Of a stretch of DNA of 64,000 nt, positions 15,511 to 25,232 are shown one piece after another. Position 1 is the first letter of the stretch; every line of letters starts with the position of its first letter. Source of the stretch: Alkalimonas cellulosilytica (GTDB taxonomy: Bacteria > Pseudomonadota > Gammaproteobacteria > Enterobacterales > Alteromonadaceae); the NCBI RefSeq assembly GCF_036325985.1, contig NZ_JAUHLI010000002.1, positions 124,001 to 188,000 on the forward strand, read 5' to 3'. The translations under genes and the position numbers were made by a program. The notes beneath the pieces were generated by a model that ran no database searches, was not told the DNA's origin, and saw only the letters and a list, made by a program, of their open reading frames with translations.

Positions 15511-17943
15511 CTAGAAGCGATAAGTGACCGATAGGCCTACCGTGCGGGGTTGGGTGATGTAGTCTTTCGAGCCATTGCCGAGGAAGTTTTGCCCCGGCTC
15601 AGTGCCCATATAGCCCTCCGACAGCACGCCGGTCACGCCATCTTCGTTGAAGATGTTGCGCAGATAAAGTGCAAATTGCCACTGCTCGCCATACAGACTA
15701 GTGCTGAGGTTTGCCAGCCAGAACGACGGCAAGTCAATGTCGAAGTTCGGATTGCTGCCAAGGGCATTGCGTGAACTGGATTGATAATACAACCCGGCAG
15801 TGGTGACCAGGTAGTAACGGGCTGAAATATCGTAACTGTGGCTTAAACTACCGCTGAAGGTATTTTTGGCGGTGCTGGGCAGCTGCTCGCCTTTGCGTGA
15901 ATGGGTAAAGCTACCCGGGTTGGCTGCGGTACCGGATGGAGCCACCAGATCGGCGGTGAGCTTGGCATCGACGTACGAATAACCCAGATTGTAGCTCAGG
16001 CTGGAGCTCAAATAACCACGCAGCTCCAGTTCTAGGCCCTGGGTGCGGGCAGAATCGCCGTTGACTGCGGCAAAGAAACCCCAGTTGGGTGTGCTGATGT
16101 TGAGCTGCGGATCATCCCAATCGGTATAGAATAAAGAGGCGGCGTAAAAATGCTGGCCGACCATGCCTTTGATGCCCACTTCGTAGTTAAGGACTGAGTC
16201 GGCATCGTAGCTGAGATAAGCCGGGTTCTCGGCAAAGGTGCCACTTACCGGCACGGCCGTGGTGCCGCCCCGGCGATAGCCTTCGGAAACGGTGGCGTAC
16301 AGCATGCTGTGCTCAGTCCAGTCGTACGATAGATTCAGTTTAAACAAAGTACCGTTGTCACTAAAGTTGGAATCCATCACGGCTGGGCCCGGGTAAATCG
16401 GCAGTTCAATCAGGGTATCGTTGCGGATTTTGTTGTGAAAGTAGCGTAGGCCAAAGGTTGCCCGAAAGGCATCACTCAGGTGCCAGGTCAGCTCACCAAA
16501 GACCGAGGTATCCCGCACATTGCGACTGTCGCGGTACAAAAAGTCCTGATCGGTGAGCACGCCGCCCCAGCTGGCTAATGTCTGGTCAAAGCCACTGGCC
16601 TGGGCCCACTCGCTAAAGCCCGGCATAAAACTATCCTGCCCGGAGCGGGTATCCTGATCCAGGTAGAAGGCCCCCAGTATCCAGTCCAGCTGGCGCTGGC
16701 CATTAGAAACCAGCCGGACTTCCTGCGCAAAGCCTTTGTCCTGATAAAAGCGCTCGGCTGATGCCATCGGCCGTGGCGAGCCGCCATAGTACCAGGCAAA
16801 CCAGTTGTTCTGGGCGTAGAAGCCTGTGTTGTCGCTGGTGGAGCTGCCTTTGTGATCGTAACTGGAGGTGCTGGAGGTCATGGTGGCAAAGCCGAGATCC
16901 CATTCCAGCTCCAGCGCCAGCGCATCAACATCCCGTTCACTGGGCTCCAGCTGGATGGCGCCATTTTCATAGTCCCGGTAGTCTTGTTCGCTGCCGGTGA
17001 CCCAGTTGGTGCCACGGGTCACCTGGCGGCGAGCGCCGATCTTGTCTTGCTGGAACTGATAGGACAATAGAGCGTTGAAGTTATCGCTTGGTTGCCACAG
17101 CAGTGCCACCCGACCGTAATCGATTTCGACGGTATCGGCATCTTTGACTGAACGGAATACCGGGCCGCCATCGGCAATATCACCACCAGCCGCGACCGGA
17201 GCACCCTGAGCATTCAGCTGATAGACATTGGGGTAATCAACCAGACCGTCATTATCAATCCGCCCCAGGTAGCCGCGCACTGCGAATTGATTGCTAAGCG
17301 GCAGGTTGAGCAGTAGATCCAGGTTTTTATTAAAACCACCCGAGCCCTTGCTTTGACTGAGGCTGGCCGAGACTTTGCCTTCGGTATCCAGCAGATCAGG
17401 CCGGTTCATCCGGTAACGCACGGTCCCTGCCAGCGAGCCGGAGCCATACAGGGTGCCTTGCGGTCCACGCAGCACTTCGACCGCATCGATGTCTTTGAGA
17501 ATAAAGTTGGCAAACAGCGGGGTTTCATTGACATAGGTAGACACTGTTGGCACAGCATTTAGCGCGAAATCGCCATTACCGGCGGAGTCGACGTTCATGC
17601 CACGGATCACGATGTTGTTGATGACACCTGAGTTGCGGTAGCCGCGGTCAACCACGGTAATGCCCGCCATCTCCCGCATCATATCCACCGAGTCGATAAT
17701 ATGGCGTTCTTCCAGTTGCTGGCCACTGATCACCGAAATGTTGTATGGGATTTCTTCCGCCATTTGTGGCCGCCGACTGGCTGTGACAGTGATGCGTTCC
17801 ACCTGCCACTCGGCCGTGTTTTGCTGCTCTTGTTCGGCGCTTGCTGCCATCGGCAACAGCAAGGCGGAGCTGACGGCCAGCGCCAGTGGTGCTTTACGAA
17901 AGGTGGTAGCCATACCGGTTTGTCCTGTTGTGCGAGCGTTCAT
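15511..17943 (-). CDS. TonB-dependent outer-membrane receptor
   Basis: This 810-residue protein is a TonB-gated outer-membrane transporter. A signal peptide spans about residues 1-36 (ALAVSSALLLPMAASA). The plug domain follows, with the TonB-box-like ERITVTASRR and the plug motif VEVLRGPQGTLYGSGSLAG, then a 22-strand barrel ending in the usual aromatic C-terminus (LSVTYRF). The barrel does not reveal the ligand, and there are no siderophore-specific neighbours. GGGGA precedes the ATG; an internal ATG at 17913 is an alternative. A 23-bp direct-repeat site lies 66 bases upstream of the start, linking it to the MocR cluster. Confidence 0.93.
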   Translation of the reverse strand: MNARTTGQTGMATTFRKAPLALAVSSALLLPMAASAEQEQQNTAEWQVERITVTASRRPQMAEEIPYNISVISGQQLEERHIIDSVDMMREMAGITVVDRGYRNSGVINNIVIRGMNVDSAGNGDFALNAVPTVSTYVNETPLFANFILKDIDAVEVLRGPQGTLYGSGSLAGTVRYRMNRPDLLDTEGKVSASLSQSKGSGGFNKNLDLLLNLPLSNQFAVRGYLGRIDNDGLVDYPNVYQLNAQGAPVAAGGDIADGGPVFRSVKDADTVEIDYGRVALLWQPSDNFNALLSYQFQQDKIGARRQVTRGTNWVTGSEQDYRDYENGAIQLEPSERDVDALALELEWDLGFATMTSSTSSYDHKGSSTSDNTGFYAQNNWFAWYYGGSPRPMASAERFYQDKGFAQEVRLVSNGQRQLDWILGAFYLDQDTRSGQDSFMPGFSEWAQASGFDQTLASWGGVLTDQDFLYRDSRNVRDTSVFGELTWHLSDAFRATFGLRYFHNKIRNDTLIELPIYPGPAVMDSNFSDNGTLFKLNLSYDWTEHSMLYATVSEGYRRGGTTAVPVSGTFAENPAYLSYDADSVLNYEVGIKGMVGQHFYAASLFYTDWDDPQLNISTPNWGFFAAVNGDSARTQGLELELRGYLSSSLSYNLGYSYVDAKLTADLVAPSGTAANPGSFTHSRKGEQLPSTAKNTFSGSLSHSYDISARYYLVTTAGLYYQSSSRNALGSNPNFDIDLPSFWLANLSTSLYGEQWQFALYLRNIFNEDGVTGVLSEGYMGTEPGQNFLGNGSKDYITQPRTVGLSVTYRF

Positions 17944-18006
17944 GTTGGTTCCCCGTTGCTTTTTTTTTAGTCAGTTCACCCTAATCCAGGCTTGGTGTTG
18001 ATGTAA

Positions 18007-18039
18007 GCGCCAGTTCAGAAGGTTCCATGGGTCCAGTTT
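18007..18039 (-). promoter_or_regulatory. Direct-repeat site D upstream of the TonB receptor
   Basis: GCGCCAGTTC begins at 18007 and GGTCCAGTTT at 18030. The cores (GCCAG at 18009, TCCAG at 18032) are exactly 23 bases apart and in the same orientation. The site overlaps the last codons of the amidohydrolase gene and lies 66 bases from the receptor ATG. One core is degenerate (TCCAG), so it is the weakest of the four. Confidence 0.55.
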
Positions 18040-18887
18040 CTGCCTGCTGGCTTTTCCAGTGCACCAAGCTGGTCCAGGGCTTCAGATCGTGCTCCCGGCT
18101 GGTACTGTGGAAAGGGCAGTGGGTGATCGCGAAAGCTTTTCAGCGGCTGGCCCAGGCTGTGCCAACCCTGTTGGCGCGTCCGTCGCAAGTAGGCCAGATC
18201 CAGCTCCACCACAATGGCCTCGTGATGCACGCTGGCCTGATGGATCACTTCGCCACCCGGACCGGCAATGATGGATTGACCAACGCCCATGGTGCCAGCA
18301 GCATTGATATCAATCAGGTAGCACTGATTGGTACAGGCATTGGTGCGGGCGATGGCCAGCTCGACATTGCGGTCGATGGTGTTGGTCAGAGTCGGGTGCA
18401 GGATCACTTCGGCACCTTGCCACACCAGCGCCCGGATACTTTCCGGAAACCACATGTCGTAGCAGATGGATAGCCCGAAACGGCCAACGTCCGGAATGTC
18501 GAACACGGTAAATTCTGTACCGGCACTCACGCCAACTTCATAGGGTAAAAACGGATAAAGTTTGCGGTAGCGGCAGTGCACGCTGCCATCCGGAGCCAGC
18601 ACGGAGCTGGTGTTGTAGATCTGATCGCCATCCCGCTCGAACAAAGAGCCATTGCACAACCAGATGCCAGCTTCAATCGCCAGCTGACCATAGCGCTGCT
18701 CAGCTGGCCCTGGCAGTGGTTCGGCAAAGCGCGGCGCCGGGCCAAAGGTGCACAGCTCGGGCAGCAGGATCATATCCAGGTTGGGGTAACGTCGTTTGGT
18801 AGCCAGCACCTGCTCGCGTATCAGCGGGAAGTTGTCTGTGCCAGGTGTCAGGGCCAGTTGCAATCCAGCCAGGGTAAAAGTGGTCAT
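18015..18887 (-). CDS. Nitrilase-superfamily carbon-nitrogen hydrolase
   Basis: This 290-residue cytoplasmic enzyme has the nitrilase-superfamily triad: glutamate in LLPELCTF, lysine in YRKLYPFLP and cysteine in SICYDMWFPE. It would cleave a non-peptide amide (or nitrile) C-N bond. The branch is closest in appearance to aliphatic amidase/formamidase or carbamoylase types, and the substrate cannot be fixed. It lies directly downstream of the MocR regulator and upstream of the TonB receptor, all on the minus strand, with its own direct-repeat site 86 bases before its ATG. Confidence 0.88.
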   Translation of the reverse strand: MTTFTLAGLQLALTPGTDNFPLIREQVLATKRRYPNLDMILLPELCTFGPAPRFAEPLPGPAEQRYGQLAIEAGIWLCNGSLFERDGDQIYNTSSVLAPDGSVHCRYRKLYPFLPYEVGVSAGTEFTVFDIPDVGRFGLSICYDMWFPESIRALVWQGAEVILHPTLTNTIDRNVELAIARTNACTNQCYLIDINAAGTMGVGQSIIAGPGGEVIHQASVHHEAIVVELDLAYLRRTRQQGWHSLGQPLKSFRDHPLPFPQYQPGARSEALDQLGALEKPAGRNWTHGTF

Positions 18888-18970
18888 CTACAGACTCCGG
18901 TCAAAGCCCGGAGGATCCCGGGACAGTTGGGTTCTGTTGTCAGCATAGGAAAGCAGCCGGCGAAGGGGTA

Positions 18971-19003
18971 GGGCCAGATGCTGGTGATTGATGGAGCCAG
19001 ATG
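18971..19003 (-). promoter_or_regulatory. Direct-repeat site A upstream of the amidohydrolase
   Basis: GGGCCAGATG (18971-18980) and GAGCCAGATG (18994-19003) differ at one base and repeat with a 23-base period. They lie in the gap between the MocR gene and the amidohydrolase, whose ATG is at 18887. Confidence 0.7.
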
Positions 19004-19008
19004 GTCTG

Positions 19009-20841
19009 CTATTCCCGATCGTCTGATGAATGCAGCATAAAAAACGCTGAGTCAACCCGTTTTTGCTGACGTACCCAGTTGATGCGGTTGCCATCGGTGT
19101 ACAGCTCGAAGCCGAGCACTTCGCCATAGGACCAGTGCTGCCACTGCCGGTACCAGTGGTCGCCTTCCAGCCACCACTTGCCCTGATCCTGTTTTTCATC
19201 ATGGTAGCCTTCAAAGCCCTGTATGCTGCCATCGGCATGCAAGCGAATGCGGTAGGGATCACCAAACACAGTACGGCCAATAAATTCACAGCGGCTGACA
19301 AAATCCCGCAATGCCTGACCGGTCAGACGCTCGCCAAAACAGAGCTCGGTGCTTTCTTCGGTCTGCTCATCTTGCTGCCAGCGCCATATCAGTTTGGCCA
19401 GTTGTTCAATGCCATCGCGGATCTTCTGGCTGGGAATACTGCTGACCCCCAGTCGGATATAGTGCATCGGTTTGCTTTTGCCGCCATAAAAGCGGCTGAC
19501 CGGCTCAATTAGAATACCCGCTTTGGCGGCTTCAGCGGCAAAGCGCTCGCTGTTCAGTTGCTCTGGCCCCCGGATCCAGCAGGTGCTGCCGCCGACAGTG
19601 CGGGAAGTGACAATGGCGGTGGATAAATAATGATTCAGTGCTTCCCGCATCTGCTGCCAGCGCTCGGCCAGTTCCTGATTAAGCCGGCGCATGGTCTGGT
19701 CGTAGTAACCGAGCGATAGAAACAGACCCATAATGCGTTGATTATTCGCTGGCGGATGGCGCAGCATCAAGGATCGTAACTGGCGGGCTTTACGGATCAC
19801 CTCGGCCGGCGCCACCAGAAAACCGAGCCGAAGGCCCGGTGCTAGTACTTTGGAAAAACTGGAGACATAGAGCACCCGTCCCTGGCTGTCCAGACTTTTG
19901 ATGGCCGGATGAGGCTGGCTGATAAAATTGGTTTCGCACTCGTAATCATCTTCCAGGATCAGAAAGTCGTCCTGCTCGGCACGTTGCAACAACGCCTGAC
20001 GTTTCTCCATCGACATGGTCACGGCGGTTGGCATCTGGTGGCTGGGGGTGACATACACCAGATCGGCATGGGGCGGTATCGCTTCCACATCGATGCCATC
20101 TTCTTGCACCTCGACAAAGTGCAGCGGACTGAAATTGAGTTGGGCCAGCTGGCGCATCCCTTGATAGCCGGGCTCTTCCATTGCCAGCAAGGTTTGGTGA
20201 TTGAGTAGTAATCTTGCCAGCAGATAAAGCGCTTGCTGGGAGCCGAGTGTGACCAGGATTTCATCGCTGTTGGCCTGAATGCCACGACGGGGGAGTACCT
20301 TGGTGCGAATTTCTTCGGTCAGCAATTGATCGTCCTGATGACCGCTGTCGGAGGCCCAGCCTTTGATTTCACCGACATTTAAGCTGAGCTTGGAGCACTC
20401 TCGCCACTGATTGACCGGGAAAAGCGAGGGATCAAACTGGCCATTAATAAAAGGATAGGGGTAGTGTTGCCAGTTATCCGGATAAGGCGGCGGGCTGTTT
20501 TCAAGCTTTAATTTTGGCAGCCGCTGCGACCAATTCAGGCTGGAGCCCTTGGTTGTTGGCTTATTGGCCGAATCAGGACTGGCATGCAACTCGAACAGCT
20601 GCTCGTTGACATAGATGCCACTGCGCTCTTTGCTGATCAGGTAGCCTTCATCAATCAGCTGTTGATAGGCATGCACCACTGTATTGCGGGCAATCCCCAG
20701 TTGTTCGGCCAGTTTGCGCGAGGAAGGCATCTTGCTGCCACAGCCAAAGTAGCCATTTAAAATGGTTTGGATCAGCTTTTGGATCAGTTGTTGTTGCAGG
20801 TTGGAACTGCCATCCGGCTCTAAAACAAACAGGTGCTGCAT
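19009..20841 (-). CDS. MocR-type (GntR-aminotransferase) regulator with extra C-terminal domain
   Basis: The 610-residue protein begins with a GntR winged helix (residues about 8-75, SRKLAEQLGIARNTVVHAYQQL), then a linker and a fold-type I aminotransferase domain (about 130-490). The pyridoxal-phosphate lysine is in the expected SSFSKVLAPGLRLGF. MocR proteins use this domain to bind the cofactor with an amino compound and switch transcription. The usual family length is 450-500; here about 110 more residues follow, with two WW-rich segments (GKWWLEGDHWYRQWQHWSYG) that suggest a small beta-rich domain, perhaps like DUF995 or lipocalin folds. It sits in the middle of four flanking direct-repeat sites. 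Confidence 0.9.
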   Translation of the reverse strand: MQHLFVLEPDGSSNLQQQLIQKLIQTILNGYFGCGSKMPSSRKLAEQLGIARNTVVHAYQQLIDEGYLISKERSGIYVNEQLFELHASPDSANKPTTKGSSLNWSQRLPKLKLENSPPPYPDNWQHYPYPFINGQFDPSLFPVNQWRECSKLSLNVGEIKGWASDSGHQDDQLLTEEIRTKVLPRRGIQANSDEILVTLGSQQALYLLARLLLNHQTLLAMEEPGYQGMRQLAQLNFSPLHFVEVQEDGIDVEAIPPHADLVYVTPSHQMPTAVTMSMEKRQALLQRAEQDDFLILEDDYECETNFISQPHPAIKSLDSQGRVLYVSSFSKVLAPGLRLGFLVAPAEVIRKARQLRSLMLRHPPANNQRIMGLFLSLGYYDQTMRRLNQELAERWQQMREALNHYLSTAIVTSRTVGGSTCWIRGPEQLNSERFAAEAAKAGILIEPVSRFYGGKSKPMHYIRLGVSSIPSQKIRDGIEQLAKLIWRWQQDEQTEESTELCFGERLTGQALRDFVSRCEFIGRTVFGDPYRIRLHADGSIQGFEGYHDEKQDQGKWWLEGDHWYRQWQHWSYGEVLGFELYTDGNRINWVRQQKRVDSAFFMLHSSDDRE

Positions 20842-20913
20842 AGTTTATTAGGTCATTTTTATACTGCAGTGTTAACCAGCATACGGTGCTGTGCTGGCAA
20901 CTGCAAGAGCGGA

Positions 20914-22113
20914 TTAGTCCGCCCGATCCAGCAAGCGAGCTGGATACAAAGTAACCAAAGCCGCGGCAATCAGCATCACCACCGCCACATTAATCAGCAG
21001 GGGGTACTGGGTATTACCAAGCAACAGGGCGGCAATCAGCGGGCCTGACGCCAACCCCATTTTGGAGGCAAAACCACCCAGCGCCGCCATTTGGCCAGCT
21101 TTGTCGAACTCGGCACAGATCCCGAGCAGGTAGGCAATGCTGAAAGCCCAGGTGATACCAACCGCGATATTGGCCAGCCAAAACACCCAGGCGAGGGCAC
21201 TAAAGTGCAGTGCAAAGGTGGCAATGGCGGTGATCAAAATGCCGCAAAACAGCGGCAGCAGGCGGCCGAAGCGGGTGGAGAACAGAATCACCAGGCCAGA
21301 GCCGAGGATGCCCAGCCAAGCTGACACCCCAAGCGCCGGGGCTATGGTGGTCATGCTAAGACCGGCTTGTTCACCAAGGTCAATGATGTAGGCATAGAGC
21401 CCCATATTGGCAGCCTGAAACAGAAACACCGCGAAAATCGACGCCAGCAAGGGTTTGCGGCGAATATCGCTGCTTTTCGCCTGCTTGCTGCTTTGACTGA
21501 CCGGGTAATCCTGTAAAAACGGCAGCATCAGCAAAGCCGTGGTACTGAACAGGATGAGCGCAAGGAAAAGGATCCAGGCGCCGACAACAGGAACCATGGG
21601 GGGCAACACCATGACACCCAGGCCACCCAGACCAAACTGGACCAACAGCAACATGCCAAAGGTTTTATGCACCTGCTCGGTACGGGCGATGACTGCAAAA
21701 GCAATACCGACCAACAGGCCACCAATGCAACCATGCACACCACGCAGCGCCAGCATCGCCCAGGGATGCTGGATCCACATTGACAAGAAGTCGAGGCTGA
21801 TAAGTGCCAGCAATAAGGCCGTACAGACAGGCTTCCAGCGCCAGGATTTAACAATAAACACGGCGACCAGAGCACCTACGGCGGCGCCATAGATGTTGCT
21901 GGATGCAATTAAACCCGCCTGACGATGGCTAAAACCCAGGCCGTCAATCAGACCAGAGACCAAAGCAGGCATGATATTGACGTAAAACAGCCCCGCCGTG
22001 GCCAAAAAGGCCAGCAGCACCCGGGCTGCCATGCCATGGCTTTGTACCTTGGGCCAGCGTTGCCAGACGTTAAGCCGATCGGAAGTGGGTAAAGCATGGC
22101 TGCTATCGGTCAT
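20914..22113 (-). CDS. Major facilitator superfamily transporter
   Basis: From the ATG at 22113 the protein has 399 residues and about twelve membrane helices. An N-terminal basic stretch (LNVWQRWPKV) is followed by helix 1, and helix 3 bears GAAVGALVAVFIVKSWRWKP. It resembles YbfB-type MFS carriers; substrate unknown. The frame is open 39 codons further upstream but I choose 22113 because the sequence after it reads as a normal soluble N-terminus, the extension has no membrane or signal character, and AGGTG lies near it. The gene is on the minus strand between the secreted hydrolase and the MocR regulator, with a direct-repeat site 62 bases before its start. Confidence 0.85.
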   Translation of the reverse strand: MTDSSHALPTSDRLNVWQRWPKVQSHGMAARVLLAFLATAGLFYVNIMPALVSGLIDGLGFSHRQAGLIASSNIYGAAVGALVAVFIVKSWRWKPVCTALLLALISLDFLSMWIQHPWAMLALRGVHGCIGGLLVGIAFAVIARTEQVHKTFGMLLLVQFGLGGLGVMVLPPMVPVVGAWILFLALILFSTTALLMLPFLQDYPVSQSSKQAKSSDIRRKPLLASIFAVFLFQAANMGLYAYIIDLGEQAGLSMTTIAPALGVSAWLGILGSGLVILFSTRFGRLLPLFCGILITAIATFALHFSALAWVFWLANIAVGITWAFSIAYLLGICAEFDKAGQMAALGGFASKMGLASGPLIAALLLGNTQYPLLINVAVVMLIAAALVTLYPARLLDRAD

Positions 22114-22171
22114 AAGGCACCTGTAAGATGATTCGTGAGCTTTCAGCCTATCAGCTTTTGCGTCAGAGCAT

Positions 22172-22204
22172 AGAGCCAGTTTTTGCCAAATGATGGTGCC
22201 AGTT
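22172..22204 (-). promoter_or_regulatory. Direct-repeat site B upstream of the MFS gene
   Basis: AGAGCCAGTT (22172-22181) and GGTGCCAGTT (22195-22204) repeat with a 23-base period, 62 bases upstream of the MFS ATG. The second half-site is also the left arm of the hairpin at 22195-22219. Confidence 0.7.
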
Positions 22205-22219
22205 TGTTCAACTGGCACC
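22195..22219 (-). terminator. Hairpin after the secreted hydrolase gene
   Basis: Perfect 10-bp arms GGTGCCAGTT / AACTGGCACC with a five-base loop lie 14 bases past the hydrolase stop. No T-tract follows on the minus strand. It shares its left arm with direct-repeat site B, so terminator and operator may compete. Confidence 0.4.
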
Positions 22220-22232
22220 TGTTGTTGCATCC

Positions 22233-25172
22233 TTACTGACAGACCGGGGCTATCTTGGCCAGTTCGTTGACCGTCTGGGTAAAACCATACTCCTGATTGT
22301 CACTGACGTAGTAATAAATCATGCCGTTGGGCAGCAGCACCACACCAATACCGCCAAAACCAGACATATAAGGTACCCAGCTTGGGTTCTGGCACTGCAC
22401 TATTTGTGAGGCACTCAGATCATAAGCCCAGAAACCCAGCCGGTAACGGCTGCTGGTACTGCCGGTGTTCAGGCCGCCATTGCTGCCTTGCTGCAAGGCA
22501 TCCTGCAACATGCCCGGGTGCAGCAGTTGCTGCCCTTGCACCTGGCCCTGTTGCAGCAAGGCAAAACGGCCCAGTTTTAACAAGTCGTCGCTAAGTAAAC
22601 TCAGGCCAAAACCGGCCCAGGGCAGAGCGACACTGTCGTAACTGCGCCGGCTCTCATAGCTGAGAGGGCTCAGTGCCAATGGTTCCCACAACTCCTCTAC
22701 CAACAGATCCCGATAGTAATCAGCATTTACACCAGCCATTTGCCGGTAATACTGCTGCATAGCGGCACTTAAAATGTAGGTATCCGAGCTGTGGTACACA
22801 AAGAGGCTGCCCGGCGTGGCCTTGCGCGGGTATGCGCAGGCATGCTGGATTTTATCGGCATGGGTGGCGGTTAAAAAGAACTCCTGAATGGTTTTAGTGG
22901 CCCCTTCATCGACAGAATCACCGGCCGAGTCGTAGTTGCCGGTTGCCATATCCAGTGCCTGCTCCAGGCTGACATCACTCCAGCGACTGCCCGGACATTG
23001 TGGCACCAAGGAGCTAACCGCCAGAGCTTTGGCCGAGCCGCCGTACTTTTGCTCTAAACGCATCAGGCCAAAACCTGCCACCACCGACTTGGCGGTAGAG
23101 TAAGAGGGTAGAGCCATCACGCTGCAATAGGGGTAATTGCCCTGGCGGGTGGCGCAGGCGCCCTGATAATGCACGCCCTGGTAATAGATACCATAAGCAG
23201 TACGGTGCTGGCTGCTTTGTTCGCTGCCGATGGTCGCCAGGTTCAGATTGGCCGCCGGGTAATCGCTGGCCAGCTCCGCCAGGGGTTTAACCGGAAGGCG
23301 CTGGGCTTGTTCCTGCAAATAGTTTTGTACAATGCTGGCCTCATCCGCAATGGCATGGGGCTGATAGCTGGCACTGAGCTTGCCGTGCAGGTTGAATTTA
23401 AAGTACTGGCAGGTTTCCTGGGCAATTTGATAGGCCAGGTTGGACACAGAACCATCGTCTTTGAATAAAAAGGTCATCACACCATTGTGAATGCAGTTGG
23501 CATTGACTTCCTGCAGTGCAAAAGGCAAAGCAACCCGGCTGTAGCCCTGATCGCCTGCTTCCTGCCAAACCCGGCCTGGCAATAAAATGTAATCCCAGGA
23601 TGGATGACCACTTTGGATCAGCTGACGTTGAACCGGCAGCAAATGGGTGCCTTTTTGTACAAACTCGAATTCAAAAGCAGGCAGGGTATTTGGCGACGTA
23701 TAGGCGCTGGCCAGGTTGGTGCCTTGCTCGCTGAACACACCCGGTGTAATGGTCAGGCTAAGGGTGCCACGGAACTGATGCTCCGGATTGGCTGCCTGGG
23801 CCGGCACAGCGTAATGGCTGTAGTTGACCAGTTGTCCCTGGGCTGTGCTCATCAACTGGCTATAGCCCAGTGCACTGCGATTAACTTGGCCGCTGCCATC
23901 CAGACAATCGTAGTCGCAACCCGGCGTTCCGTTATCGACCACGCCGACACCAGATAATTGGCTGACAAAGGGGGTGTCGGGTGCATTGGATGGCACAGTC
24001 AGCGTGGCTTGAAACAGATCTGCTGTGGTGGGGGTAAAAGTTACCGTTAGCTGACAACTGCTGCTTGGGATCAGGCTTTGCAAAGAACAGCTATCCTGGC
24101 TCAGATTAAACGTTTCATTGGTCAGGCTGACTTGCTGCAGCTCCAGGGTAGCGGAACCGGTATTGCTGATGGTGTAGCTTTGCACTGTGCTTTGGCCGGT
24201 TTCGGTATCAGCAAACTGCGTTTGGCCACTAAAATGAAGCTGTGGCAGAGGAGTAGTATCCATTGCTGTACCGGTTAGCTCGACATTGTCGCCATAGCAG
24301 TAATTGCCGTACAAGGTATAGGCACGGAAGCGCAGCCGGAGATCTGGCTGGTTATCCAGGCCAGTGCTGATACTACCGGTGGTAAAGTTGCCGTTGGCTT
24401 GCCCAGCTCCTCGCGTCATTAAGGTTTGCCAGCTTTGGCCGCCATTCACGGAATACTCCGCATAGCACAAATCGCCGGGCACCAGATAAAGGGCTGCCAG
24501 ATCCATGCTCAAATGCACCTGTTGATAGCCTTCGGTCGAAACCGCCAGCACGCCCTGGCGTAAGCCATCCAACCGTATGGAGTAGTTGCCTGCGTACAGA
24601 TTAATCTGATCAGAGCCCAAACCACTCATGCTCCAGGCCGGATAACTGCCGGATTGGAAATCCTCTTGCAGCAAAAGAGAGCCGGGCGCGGTGGTTCCGG
24701 TTAGCAGCACATTGTCACCATAGCAGTAGTGACCGTACAAGGTGTAAGCACGAAAGCGTAGCCGCAGATCCTGTTGATTATCCAGGCCAGAGCTGATAGT
24801 ACCGGTACTAAAGTTGCCGCTGGCCTGGCCAGCTCCTAGTGTGACTACGGTTTGCCAGCTTTGGCCGCCATTCAGCGAATACTCGGCATGGCAAAAGTCA
24901 CCAGGCACCAGATAAAGGCCAGCCAGATCCATGCTCAACTGCACGTTTTGATAGCCACTGGTAGACAGATGCATTTCAGCGGTGCGCAGACCATCAAGGC
25001 GCAGCGACACATTACCAAAGTAATAATTGGCGCTATCCGAGCCTAAGCCACTCAGTTGCCAGTCACTGTACTGGCCGGTTTGGAAATCCTCCTCAAACAC
25101 AATGGAGGCAGAAACAACAGCAGGCACCGCAGTAGCGAGTAGCAAACTCAGGGTGAGTATGAGGGTTTTCAT
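22233..25172 (-). CDS. Secreted multidomain serine hydrolase (beta-lactamase/CubicO class) with duplicated N-terminal domains
   Basis: This 979-residue protein has a signal peptide (residues 1-22). Two copies of a roughly 145-residue beta domain follow (about 25-160 and 165-305). Each contains YLVPGD, the sequence EYS-NGGQSWQT, and RLRFRAYTLYG before a YCYGDN turn. A choice-of-anchor/ASPM-like domain follows (about 312-410, SYTISNTGSATLELQQV). The last 350 residues are a serine hydrolase with the SxxK motif STAK (PSYSTAKSVV) and a YxS motif (YHSSDTY). Such enzymes act on esters, amides or D-peptides outside the cell. The two N-terminal domains are also very similar in DNA, implying a recent duplication. 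A direct-repeat site lies 64 bases upstream. Confidence 0.85.
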   Translation of the reverse strand: MKTLILTLSLLLATAVPAVVSASIVFEEDFQTGQYSDWQLSGLGSDSANYYFGNVSLRLDGLRTAEMHLSTSGYQNVQLSMDLAGLYLVPGDFCHAEYSLNGGQSWQTVVTLGAGQASGNFSTGTISSGLDNQQDLRLRFRAYTLYGHYCYGDNVLLTGTTAPGSLLLQEDFQSGSYPAWSMSGLGSDQINLYAGNYSIRLDGLRQGVLAVSTEGYQQVHLSMDLAALYLVPGDLCYAEYSVNGGQSWQTLMTRGAGQANGNFTTGSISTGLDNQPDLRLRFRAYTLYGNYCYGDNVELTGTAMDTTPLPQLHFSGQTQFADTETGQSTVQSYTISNTGSATLELQQVSLTNETFNLSQDSCSLQSLIPSSSCQLTVTFTPTTADLFQATLTVPSNAPDTPFVSQLSGVGVVDNGTPGCDYDCLDGSGQVNRSALGYSQLMSTAQGQLVNYSHYAVPAQAANPEHQFRGTLSLTITPGVFSEQGTNLASAYTSPNTLPAFEFEFVQKGTHLLPVQRQLIQSGHPSWDYILLPGRVWQEAGDQGYSRVALPFALQEVNANCIHNGVMTFLFKDDGSVSNLAYQIAQETCQYFKFNLHGKLSASYQPHAIADEASIVQNYLQEQAQRLPVKPLAELASDYPAANLNLATIGSEQSSQHRTAYGIYYQGVHYQGACATRQGNYPYCSVMALPSYSTAKSVVAGFGLMRLEQKYGGSAKALAVSSLVPQCPGSRWSDVSLEQALDMATGNYDSAGDSVDEGATKTIQEFFLTATHADKIQHACAYPRKATPGSLFVYHSSDTYILSAAMQQYYRQMAGVNADYYRDLLVEELWEPLALSPLSYESRRSYDSVALPWAGFGLSLLSDDLLKLGRFALLQQGQVQGQQLLHPGMLQDALQQGSNGGLNTGSTSSRYRLGFWAYDLSASQIVQCQNPSWVPYMSGFGGIGVVLLPNGMIYYYVSDNQEYGFTQTVNELAKIAPVCQ

Positions 25173-25232
25173 AAAAGTTGTCCTGTATAAATAGTAGGCA
25201 ACTTACCTTTGCATTGATGGCCGGTTGGCGGT

